From Lewinella sp039816955 (GTDB taxonomy: Bacteria > Bacteroidota > Bacteroidia > Chitinophagales > Saprospiraceae), in contig JBCBWU010000049.1 of assembly GCA_039816955.1 (NCBI GenBank), positions 1-38,531 on the forward strand: DNA of 38,531 bases. Direction: 5' to 3'. Positions 16,888 to 23,887 of the stretch are shown one piece after another. The position numbers were made by a program, and so were the translations under genes. The notes beneath the pieces are model-generated. The model had not been told where the DNA came from and made no database searches. It saw only the letters and a list, made by a program, of their open reading frames with translations. Within the stretch, counting starts at the first letter, position 1, and each line of letters opens with the position of its first letter.

Positions 16888-18198
16888 TTATTGGATTTTC
16901 GCTCTAAAACTTCCCTCCATATTGCCAATCAAGTCTTCGGCGGCATTATAGACTGGTCCGGAGAAGGTACCCTCTACAATTTCGCCATTATTCAATTGAA
17001 TATCAACAGTAAGGCTATTTCCACCAAAATCAATGTTCTGTTGCGTAAAGGCACGAACGTCTGCACTCGTCTGTCCTAGGGCACTGGCTAATTCAAAGCT
17101 CAGTCCACTGGGAGCTGCATCAGATGGCTTAATCTGTTTAAGCACAGCCCTGCCATCCGGCAACTGATTAAAGAACGTAAACCATTGCAAATCATTGGTT
17201 GCTCCGCCATCAATACTATATTCAATGAACGTGCGGTCTACTTCACAGACTTCCACCGAAAGGTCAAGCACATCTCCGCCAGTGTAGTCAATATTCACCG
17301 TTCCGTAACGGCGAGGTTCGGTAGATACATAGGTTAGAAATGCGTTCGGATCATCCGCTAAGAGGCACTGCTCCGCAAAGTAAAACTCGGTATTACTCCA
17401 GGAAACGGTTTGCTCCTTTCTGGTAAGCATCGCATAACCAGAAGCTAAAGCTTCGCCATTACAATCCGTTGCATTGATCTCAGCGGTCACCTTATCTTCC
17501 AGAAAATCAACCGAGAGATCAAAGAGATTCCCCAGGTCTAAATTTTCGCTGAGGGAACCAATGGGTATGGGACCTCCGCTCAAGCAGCGAAACTCGTAGT
17601 AGAACAAAAGCTGCTCATCGGCTACGGTGGATAACTCAAAACGCAAATCTCCATCTGAGGTATAATTGCCAACCAGTTCATTTTCCAGATTGGTCAAATA
17701 GAACGTAGCTCCGCTGGCGTCTGTAGGTTCTTGTAGATAGCCCGTAATTCTTACGTAGCGTTTTGCTCCCGTCAGGCCTTCGCCGCTGAAGTTGCCAAAA
17801 GAGGAACGAAACAGGTAGCGACTAAAAAAATCCGGTGATGCGTCATCCACCACCGATACATTTGGGTAATAGCCCGGTGCGGTGATATATAGAAAAGCAT
17901 CCTCCGCCGGCACTTTTAGGGCGGGGAATTCGTAATAGCCATCATCGTCGGTGTTCGTTTCCGCTAGGACCTCACCGGCAAACATCAGCTTTACCGTAGC
18001 ATTATGAATACGCAAATAGTTGAGGTCGGCGGAGAATAAACTGAACGGTTCGGTGACCCACCCCCGTAGGGTAAGTTCAACCGTGGGAATCTCCGTGGGG
18101 CCAGGCTCAATCGTTTCCACATTAGTGATATCCACATTATCCTGGCAAGCACACAACACAATACCCATCAATAAAGTAAGGAGGGTATGTAATCTCAT
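16888..18198 (-). CDS. Lipoprotein with carboxypeptidase-regulatory-like domain
   Basis: A ~436-residue exported protein. The ATG at 18198 (rather than one 30 bp upstream) gives a lipoprotein signal, MRLHTLLTLLMGIVLCACQ, with the modified Cys near residue 18. Residues ~35-115 form a beta-sandwich of the carboxypeptidase-regulatory/CarboxypepD_reg kind: TLRGWVTEPF, then VKLMFAGEVLAETNTDDDGY and YEFPALKVPAEDAFLYITAPG. Several further beta-rich segments follow without a family I recognise. It is the first gene of the lipoprotein - sigma - barrel operon, so it may be a surface sensor or a target of that regulon. Divergent from the zapA cluster, with ~290 bp between them. Confidence 0.75.
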   Translation of the reverse strand: MRLHTLLTLLMGIVLCACQDNVDITNVETIEPGPTEIPTVELTLRGWVTEPFSLFSADLNYLRIHNATVKLMFAGEVLAETNTDDDGYYEFPALKVPAEDAFLYITAPGYYPNVSVVDDASPDFFSRYLFRSSFGNFSGEGLTGAKRYVRITGYLQEPTDASGATFYLTNLENELVGNYTSDGDLRFELSTVADEQLLFYYEFRCLSGGPIPIGSLSENLDLGNLFDLSVDFLEDKVTAEINATDCNGEALASGYAMLTRKEQTVSWSNTEFYFAEQCLLADDPNAFLTYVSTEPRRYGTVNIDYTGGDVLDLSVEVCEVDRTFIEYSIDGGATNDLQWFTFFNQLPDGRAVLKQIKPSDAAPSGLSFELASALGQTSADVRAFTQQNIDFGGNSLTVDIQLNNGEIVEGTFSGPVYNAAEDLIGNMEGSFRAKIQ

Positions 18199-18413
18199 AA
18201 TCAATTGGTTTTCATCGTCTGAAGGCATAACCTATGGGCGGTGTTCTTATCCCTATAATGAACCGCAGGCCAAAAATGCTGGAAGGCTACCTAGAATTCC
18301 AGATAGATTCCTGCCTATGTTGATAATTCAGTGAAATTTAGTGATATTGTGCCGTAGGCTGTAAAGACAGCTGAAAAGCCTGTTTTGCGCGGGTATTTCC
18401 CCCACAAGAATTT

Positions 18414-18421
18414 TACTTTTG
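18414..18421 (+). promoter_or_regulatory. Candidate -7 box for the zapA-rny cluster
   Basis: TACTTTTG matches TAnnTTTG perfectly, 69 bp upstream of the ATG at 18490. A TTTTG at 18383-18387 could be the -33 element, but the 26-nt spacer is longer than usual. Confidence 0.5.
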
Positions 18422-18489
18422 TGGCTACAGGGGCAACTCACAAGGAGCCACTCGCGTTTAACAAGAAAATATACGAACTGTCCTTAGGA

Positions 18490-18789
18490 ATGGAACTCAG
18501 CAAACGCTTACAACAAGTAGTGCAGCGCTTAGAAAGCTTGCACGAAAAAGTAAAAATACTGGAAGCGGAGAACAGCCAGCTTCGGGCAGCAAACAATGCA
18601 TTACAACACCAATTGGATGCTAAGCCTAGCGCAGCTCCAGTTGGACAGAATATTTCGGAGCACGCACCGCGGAATAAGGATACGAAGCAGAAAGGAGTGC
18701 GGGCAGCATTAGATCAGGATATTCGTCAACAGATAGATCACTACCTCAAAGAAATCGATAAGTGTATCGAATGGCTGGGGCAGCAGTAA
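18490..18789 (+). CDS. Small coiled-coil protein encoded before zapA
   Basis: A 99-residue protein. The ATG at 18490 is chosen because it begins a regular heptad helix, MELSKRLQQVVQRLESLHEK, that runs on through KILEAENSQLRAANNALQHQ to residue ~45. The upstream in-frame extension lacks this pattern and contains the -7 box. A polar linker follows (~46-70), then a C-terminal helix with DIRQQIDHYLKEIDKCIEWL. It starts the cluster with zapA (4 bp downstream) and rny. Similar coiled-coil proteins sit before zapA in other Bacteroidota, so a role in cell division, perhaps as a ZapB-like partner of ZapA, is an inference from position and structure. Confidence 0.75.
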   Translation: MELSKRLQQVVQRLESLHEKVKILEAENSQLRAANNALQHQLDAKPSAAPVGQNISEHAPRNKDTKQKGVRAALDQDIRQQIDHYLKEIDKCIEWLGQQ

Positions 18790-18793
18790 GCGG

Positions 18794-19090
18794 ATGACGG
18801 AGGAGAATATGATAAAAATAACGGTGATTCTCGCCGGCCGACCCTATCCACTACGGATAAAAGCCGCCGATGAACCAGCCGTTCGCAAGATCGTCAAGGA
18901 AGTCAACGATAAAATCACGACTTTCCAGTCGGCCTATGCGGGTCGGGACAAGCAAGATGGTTTGTCGATGACGCTCCTCACCTACGCTTTTGATCTCTAT
19001 AAAATACGTCAGGATCAACACGATCCCAATGAGCCAGGATTACACCAGTACCTGGATCGTATTGACGACCTGCTCGAAGAGCTGCTTTAG
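18794..19090 (+). CDS. zapA: Cell division protein ZapA
   Basis: A 98-residue ZapA-family protein that binds and bundles FtsZ filaments at the division site. The N-terminal beta-alpha part (ITVILAGRPYPLRIKAADEP, then AVRKIVKEVNDKITTFQSAY) and the alanine/leucine segment MTLLTYAFDLYKI match the family, followed by a C-terminal helix for dimer and tetramer assembly (LHQYLDRIDDLLEELL). Length is normal. The annotated ATG is 4 bp after the upstream gene; an internal ATG at residue 6 (MIKITV) is also possible. rny follows after 89 bp. Confidence 0.9.
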   Translation: MTEENMIKITVILAGRPYPLRIKAADEPAVRKIVKEVNDKITTFQSAYAGRDKQDGLSMTLLTYAFDLYKIRQDQHDPNEPGLHQYLDRIDDLLEELL

Positions 19091-19179
19091 CCGCCTTTCC
19101 CGTCTCCAGTATTTTCCGCTTTGCCAAGTCCGATTGGTACAGAAAGCTGTGCCATTTCATTTTTTAAACCCGAGCCATT

Positions 19180-20862
19180 ATGGAGATAGGAATAGGACTA
19201 GGAATAGGGTTGGTAGTAGGGTTGATCGTTGGTTTTGTAATTATGATGCTCCGCAATAAGAGTGTCATCAATTCAAAACTGGAAGAGATCAATACCCGCT
19301 CTGACCAGGAGATCAAGGAAGCTCGTTTAAGTGCCAAGCGGCTCATTGACGAAGCGGAAACAAAAGCGGAAAAGATTGAAGCAACTGCTGACCTGAAAAA
19401 CGAAAAGATCAAGCAACGGAAAATTCAGGAAGCAAAGGAAAAGTTCAACCGCTACCGTTCTGATTTTGACAAATACAAGGCAGAACAAAAGGTAGAGTTA
19501 AAAGAGCGCCAAGTAGAAACTAAGGCCCTCATCCAGGAGCTAGAGCAAAAGCAATCTACCTTCAAGGAGCGTGAGCAAAAGCTGGTTGATCAGCGCAATG
19601 AAATTGAATCGCGGGCCAGTGAGATCGACTCTATCCGTGAGAACCTCGAAAAGCAACTTAAAGTAGTTGCTCGCAAGAAAGAAGAGTTAGAAAACGCTAG
19701 CGAACGCCATATTCGCGAGCTGGAGAAAGTAGCAAACCTATCGGAAGCTGAAGCCAAGGAACAACTCCTGGAAGCCGTTAAGGCGAAAGCCGAAACCGAT
19801 GCCATGTCGATCGTGAAGAGCACGATTGAAGAAGCTAAAGCAACGGCCAGTAAGGACGCCAAGAAGATCGTTATTCAAACGATCCAGCGCATGTGCGCCG
19901 AGTATACCATCGAGAATACCGTTTCTGTTTTCAACCTGGACAGCGATGACCTCAAGGGTCAGATCATTGGTCGCGAAGGACGTAACATCCGCGCCTTGGA
20001 AGCAGCTACCGGAGCTGAGATCATTGTAGACGACACGCCAGAGGCGATTGTTATTTCTAGTTTTGACCCTATCCGCCGGGAAGTTTGCCGCTTATCCTTG
20101 AAGCGACTCGTAGCAGATGGCCGTATTCACCCAGCACGTATTGAGGAGGTGGTTACCAAGGTGCGCAAGCAGATCGATGAGCAAATCCGCGAGATCGGTG
20201 AACGTACTGTAATTGATCTAGACATCCACGGTCTGAACGCTTACTTGGTGAAGATGGTAGGACGGATGCGTTTCCGTTCTTCTTACGGTCAGAACTTACT
20301 AAAGCACTCTATCGAGACGGCTCACCTCTGTGCCACCATGGCTGCAGAATTGGGGCTGAGCAACAAGCAAGTGAAGCTAGCGAAGCGCGCTGGTCTGCTG
20401 CACGATATTGGCAAGGTAGCAGAGGAACAAAGTGAACTATCACACGCCCTCCTCGGTATGGAGATGTGTGAGAAGTACAAAGAACACCCCGCGGTAATCA
20501 ACGCTGTAGGTGCCCACCACGATGAGATCGAGATGAACAACATCCTCTCACCGGTGATCCAGGCTTGTGATGCCATTTCTGGTGCCCGCCCGGGTGCCCG
20601 TCGTGAAATCCTGGAAAGCTACCTCAAGCGGATCAAGGAGCTGGAAGAGTTGGCTATGGGCCACGATGGCGTACAGAAGGCCTTTGCGATGCAAGCTGGT
20701 CGTGAGCTACGCGTAATCGTAGAGTCCGAAAAAGTAACCGATCAATACGCGGATGAGCTATCGTTCATGATCTCTCAGAAGATTCAGGACGAAATGCAGT
20801 ATCCTGGCCAGATCAAAGTGACCGTGATTCGTGAAAAGCGAGCGGTGAATTACGCACGTTAA
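19180..20862 (+). CDS. rny: Ribonuclease Y
   Basis: A 560-residue membrane-bound endoribonuclease that starts mRNA decay. Parts in order: one N-terminal membrane helix (IGLGIGLVVGLIVGFVIMML, residues ~3-24), a long charged coiled coil (~28-215), a KH domain (~240-305, LKGQIIGREGRNIRALEAAT), an HD hydrolase domain (~365-460, with the metal-binding pair in LLHDIGK and the later GAHHDEIE) and a conserved C-terminal domain ending VTVIREKRAVNYAR. Length and order are typical. It closes the zapA cluster and is followed by a strong terminator 29 bp after its stop. Confidence 0.98.
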   Translation: MEIGIGLGIGLVVGLIVGFVIMMLRNKSVINSKLEEINTRSDQEIKEARLSAKRLIDEAETKAEKIEATADLKNEKIKQRKIQEAKEKFNRYRSDFDKYKAEQKVELKERQVETKALIQELEQKQSTFKEREQKLVDQRNEIESRASEIDSIRENLEKQLKVVARKKEELENASERHIRELEKVANLSEAEAKEQLLEAVKAKAETDAMSIVKSTIEEAKATASKDAKKIVIQTIQRMCAEYTIENTVSVFNLDSDDLKGQIIGREGRNIRALEAATGAEIIVDDTPEAIVISSFDPIRREVCRLSLKRLVADGRIHPARIEEVVTKVRKQIDEQIREIGERTVIDLDIHGLNAYLVKMVGRMRFRSSYGQNLLKHSIETAHLCATMAAELGLSNKQVKLAKRAGLLHDIGKVAEEQSELSHALLGMEMCEKYKEHPAVINAVGAHHDEIEMNNILSPVIQACDAISGARPGARREILESYLKRIKELEELAMGHDGVQKAFAMQAGRELRVIVESEKVTDQYADELSFMISQKIQDEMQYPGQIKVTVIREKRAVNYAR

Positions 20863-20891
20863 GCGAAGAAACATACCCAGCGAAGGGAATG

Positions 20892-20931
20892 ATCCCGGGC
20901 TTGGACGAAAGGTCTGAGTCCGGGATTTTTT
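20892..20931 (+). terminator. Intrinsic terminator after rny
   Basis: A 15-bp stem (20892-20906 with 20912-20926, three G-T wobbles) closes a GAAAG loop and runs straight into a six-T run. This is the clearest rho-independent terminator in the window. Confidence 0.9.
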
Positions 20932-21109
20932 ATGAATTAGAATTAGCGTCGGAATTAGAATTAGAATACTTAATCCAACTAAATTCATTTTACCCACTGT
21001 GCGCCTACACTGAAGCTTCAGCGCAAGTGTAAGGCTTAGCGTAAGCGGACTAATTCAACTAATCAGGGCCGAAGGCCCAACTAAATTCATTTTATCCGTC
21101 GGAGCTTCA
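20932..21109. repeat. AT-rich short repeats between rny and the MITE-like element
   Basis: No gene. Tandem GAATTA units occur at 20934-20968, and an 18-bp direct repeat, CCAACTAAATTCATTTTA, occurs at 20975-20992 and 21077-21094. CTAATTCAACTAA between them is the reverse complement of a motif found near the window's right end (38273-38344). The short repeats are shared across intergenic spaces; their function is not evident. Confidence 0.6.
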
Positions 21110-21240
21110 TAGGCTGTGTGAGAATACATTTTCAAATGACACTTTACTTTTTTTCGCAATTAAATTTCCTTGATAAACAGCATTTAATACAATTGTGATT
21201 TACTTAAATGACGTTTGGTTTTTCATTCTCACACAGCCTG
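21110..21240. mobile_element. MITE-like element with perfect 15-bp terminal inverted repeats
   Basis: AGGCTGTGTGAGAAT (21111-21125) and ATTCTCACACAGCCT (21225-21239) are perfect inverted repeats 99 bp apart. The interior is AT-rich and codes for nothing. TTCA lies just outside each end (cTTCAt on the left, gTTCAg on the right) and may be a 4-bp target duplication. This is the structure expected of a non-autonomous miniature transposon. No matching transposase is in the window. It sits directly after the ABC ATPase gene, where a permease gene would be expected. Confidence 0.6.
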
Positions 21241-21280
21241 TTCAGCGTAGGAGGACTAACACAACCAATTCAACTTCCAC

Positions 21281-22042
21281 CTATGACTTATCGTCGATCA
21301 TCCCAATCTGGTGGAGGATTGGTAGCTGACCACCGTAGGCTTTGGCAATATTATCTTCTACGAATACCTCCGTGGTGGGCCCATAGGCCACGAGACGCTG
21401 ATTGATAAGGATCACCTGATCAAAATAGGCTTGGACAGTGGATAAATCATGGTGCACGACCAGCAAGGTTTTACCTTCCGCAGCTAGTCCTTTGAGGACT
21501 TGAATGATTTTTTCCTCGGTGGTAATATCGACGCCCACAAAGGGCTCGTCTAGGAGGAATATCTCAGCCTCTTGGCATAAGGCACGGGCCAGGAATACCC
21601 GCTGTTGTTGCCCACCGGAGAGTTCGCCAATTTGGCGTTTTTGGAGATCGCTGATATCCAGTTCCGCCATGGCGGCTTGGGCCTTGGCGTGATCAGCGGC
21701 ATTGATGCGAGTGAAAACCTTTTTATGGGGGTAGCGACCCATCAAGACGATATCATATACCGTGGCGGGAAAATTCCAATCCACCTCGCTTTTCTGCGGG
21801 ACGTAGACGACTTCCTTGCGCATAGCCTCGATTGGCAAGCCCTTGACTTTGATGTCACCATTGGTGATATCCAGCAGCCCTAAAATAGCTTTGAAGAGCG
21901 TGGACTTTCCAGCACCGTTAGGGCCTAGCACACCATAGATATGGCCTGGCTCTACTTGCAAGTAGATGTTACTCAGTACTCGTTTGCGTTCGTAGGAGAA
22001 CGAGAGGTCCTCAATGGAAATAATTGGCACTTTGGTCCTCAT
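21281..22042 (-). CDS. Metal ABC transporter ATP-binding protein (ZnuC/MntB/TroB class)
   Basis: A 253-residue cytoplasmic ATPase. Walker A is GPNGAGKST (residues ~40-48), the Q-loop sits at VPQKSEVDWNFP, the ABC signature is LSGGQQQR (~141-148), Walker B is IFLLDEP and the switch histidine is in VVHHDL. VPQKSEVDWNFPATVYDIVLM is characteristic of the zinc/manganese uptake ATPases. Its ATG overlaps the stop of the solute-binding protein gene by 4 bp. No ZnuB/TroC-type permease gene follows; the next 400 bp hold repeats and a MITE-like element. Zinc versus manganese cannot be told from this subunit; the DtxR-type regulator favours manganese or iron. Confidence 0.93.
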   Translation of the reverse strand: MRTKVPIISIEDLSFSYERKRVLSNIYLQVEPGHIYGVLGPNGAGKSTLFKAILGLLDITNGDIKVKGLPIEAMRKEVVYVPQKSEVDWNFPATVYDIVLMGRYPHKKVFTRINAADHAKAQAAMAELDISDLQKRQIGELSGGQQQRVFLARALCQEAEIFLLDEPFVGVDITTEEKIIQVLKGLAAEGKTLLVVHHDLSTVQAYFDQVILINQRLVAYGPTTEVFVEDNIAKAYGGQLPILHQIGMIDDKS

Positions 22043-23061
22043 GCGCCGACGTTTAGTTTGTACACCATAAAGAAAAAGCTGCCCACCATGAGTAGCAGGA
22101 TGATACCAAATAGGATATACTGCTCAGTGCCTCCTTCTTCGTCATCCGTGTGTTCTACGGTACTGCGGTCTCGGCTTAGGCCATCTACGATGGTGCGGGC
22201 ATTGTGTTCAAGCATACCCAGGTAGGTACCGCCAGGGCTATCTTCATCACCAAGAGAATCCGCATAGAGGCTACCGCCAATGACCACATTATTGTCCTTG
22301 GCCAGTACTTGCAGCAATTTGGGGTTGATGGTACTTTCAATGAACACCGCTGGTACTTCTGATTCTTGCAGTACCCGGTTCAGGCGGCGAATATCGGAGG
22401 TTTGGACATCAGCATCGGTAGAGGTACCCAATACGGCCTCTACCCTTACGCCGTAACGCTGGCCAAAGTAGCGGAAGGCATCGTGGGAAGTAATGAGGAT
22501 GCGCTTATGGCGAGGAATAGCAGTGAGCATTTCCTCCATCTGTTGATCAAGATCCTCTAACTGTTGGCGGTAGATACTGTAATTGAAATTAAACTCCTCG
22601 GTGTATTCCGGCGCCAGGGTCACGAGCACATCCCGGATGTTGCGAATATAGACCAAGCCATTGCGGGCCGACATCCAGGCGTGCGGATCGGAAGCATTAT
22701 CGTATTCATCACTGGCAATGGCGTCTACGCCTTCGGTAATAGTGGTGATAGTGCCGGAGAAGCCGGAGTTTTCTACTAATTCATCGATCCAGCCTTCAAA
22801 AGTCAAGCCGTTGCGCAAGACTAGATCAGCACTGGCTACCAGTTGTGCATCGGCGGGGGTGGGTTCGTAGATGTGCGGATCACCGCCTATGGGAACGATC
22901 ATTTGTACATCTACCAGATTACCGCCGATGACCGCGGCCATATCTGCAAACATGGAGGCAGAGGCAAGCACCAATGGACGCTCTTCTTCCTGGGCATTCA
23001 GCTTACTCATCCAAAGCAAGCAAGCTGTAAACAAAATACCTATCGCAAGACTGTACCTCAT
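22039..23061 (-). CDS. Metal ABC transporter solute-binding protein with C-terminal membrane anchor
   Basis: A 340-residue cluster A-I (ZnuA/MntA/TroA) receptor. It has a signal peptide (residues ~1-23). Candidate metal ligands are His63 in GGDPHIYEP, His127 in DPHAWM, His193 or the neighbouring Asp in TSHDAFRYFG, and the acidic ADSLGD segment. A His-rich zinc loop is absent, which favours manganese or iron over zinc. Unusually, a linker rich in Asp/Glu (~300-312) leads to a C-terminal hydrophobic helix (~315-335, YILFGIILLLMVGSFFFMVY), so the receptor may be anchored in the inner membrane at that end. It lies 5 bp after the regulator gene and overlaps the ATPase gene. Confidence 0.92.
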   Translation of the reverse strand: MRYSLAIGILFTACLLWMSKLNAQEEERPLVLASASMFADMAAVIGGNLVDVQMIVPIGGDPHIYEPTPADAQLVASADLVLRNGLTFEGWIDELVENSGFSGTITTITEGVDAIASDEYDNASDPHAWMSARNGLVYIRNIRDVLVTLAPEYTEEFNFNYSIYRQQLEDLDQQMEEMLTAIPRHKRILITSHDAFRYFGQRYGVRVEAVLGTSTDADVQTSDIRRLNRVLQESEVPAVFIESTINPKLLQVLAKDNNVVIGGSLYADSLGDEDSPGGTYLGMLEHNARTIVDGLSRDRSTVEHTDDEEGGTEQYILFGIILLLMVGSFFFMVYKLNVGA

Positions 23062-23066
23062 GGCTA

Positions 23067-23735
23067 TTACTTTTTCTGTACGAATAGGTGTTGTCCTACC
23101 TTTTGGGAAACCAAGAGCTTGTCACCGTTGGCTAACTCAAGTTGTAGAGAGTTATCGTAAGTCAGGCGCTCATTGACGGTGAGTTCGGCTCCTAATAGTA
23201 AACCCGTACGTTCGAGGTATTGCAGGAAAGGCGTAGTATGGTCTTTCACCCCCACCACCACCGCAGGCTGGTTTTCTGGCAGTTGGCTCAGTAATACTTG
23301 TTGCCGCTCGGCGATTTCTCCATTGCGATCGGGAATAGGATCACCATGTGGATCGTACTTAGGGAAATCGAGAAATTCATCCAAGCGGTTGATCAACTCG
23401 CGTGATTGGATGTGTTCTAGTTGCTCGGCCAAGTCGTGTACTTCATCCCAGGTGAAGTTGAGTTTCTCCACCAGAAAGGTTTCCCAAAGGCGGTGCTTGC
23501 GTACCAGGTGGACAGCGGTAGCCCGCCCCATTTCCGTCAGGTGTACTCCTTTCCGTTTCTGGTAGTGGATCAATTCCTTCTGCGACAAACGGTTAATCAT
23601 ATCCGTCACCGAAGCCGCCGAGGTGCGCATCTCTACGGAAATAGAGTTATTACTCACCGGCGTCCCCTGCCGCTGGCTGATCTTATAGATGGCCTTAAGG
23701 TAATTTTCTTCCGCTTGCGAAAGCAGCTCTGCCAT
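23067..23735 (-). CDS. DtxR/MntR-family metal-dependent transcriptional regulator
   Basis: A 222-residue repressor. The N-terminal winged helix-turn-helix (~5-65, YLKAIYKISQRQ, TSAASVTDMINRLSQKELIH) is followed by the metal-binding dimer domain (~70-140, with RKHRLWETFLVEKL, the HDLAEQLEHIQS helix and FPKYDPHGDPIP) and a C-terminal SH3/FeoA-like domain (~150-222). These are the features of manganese- or iron-sensing regulators. It is the first gene of the metal transport operon, and two TTTAG..CTAA(A/G) inverted repeats overlap its promoter, so it probably represses its own operon when metal is plentiful. Confidence 0.93.
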   Translation of the reverse strand: MAELLSQAEENYLKAIYKISQRQGTPVSNNSISVEMRTSAASVTDMINRLSQKELIHYQKRKGVHLTEMGRATAVHLVRKHRLWETFLVEKLNFTWDEVHDLAEQLEHIQSRELINRLDEFLDFPKYDPHGDPIPDRNGEIAERQQVLLSQLPENQPAVVVGVKDHTTPFLQYLERTGLLLGAELTVNERLTYDNSLQLELANGDKLLVSQKVGQHLFVQKK

Positions 23736-23751
23736 GCTGTTTTTGGGTTAA

Positions 23752-23790
23752 TTTAGACAAAGCTAAATAATTTTTTAGACAAACACTAAG
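23752..23790 (-). promoter_or_regulatory. Promoter and two candidate metalloregulator operators
   Basis: TTTAGacaaagCTAAA (23752-23767) and TTTAGacaaacaCTAAG (23774-23790) are two inverted repeats in a row, 17 bp upstream of the regulator start. They resemble the TTAGG..CCTAA-type sites of DtxR/MntR proteins. The minus-strand -7 box TAGCTTTG (23758-23765) lies inside the first repeat, so a bound repressor would block RNA polymerase directly. Confidence 0.6.
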
Positions 23791-23887
23791 AAAGAGTTGG
23801 TTCCGGTTATTTCTTACCACACTGAAAGCAGATAGGCTGTATCAGACGATTGCCATTTTGATTGCTATTGCAATTGGTATTGAATAG

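Noticed and set aside
21110..21240. Reading the 15-bp inverted repeat as a transcription terminator
   Set aside because: The arms are 99 bp apart with no T-run, and the real terminator of rny is at 20892-20931.
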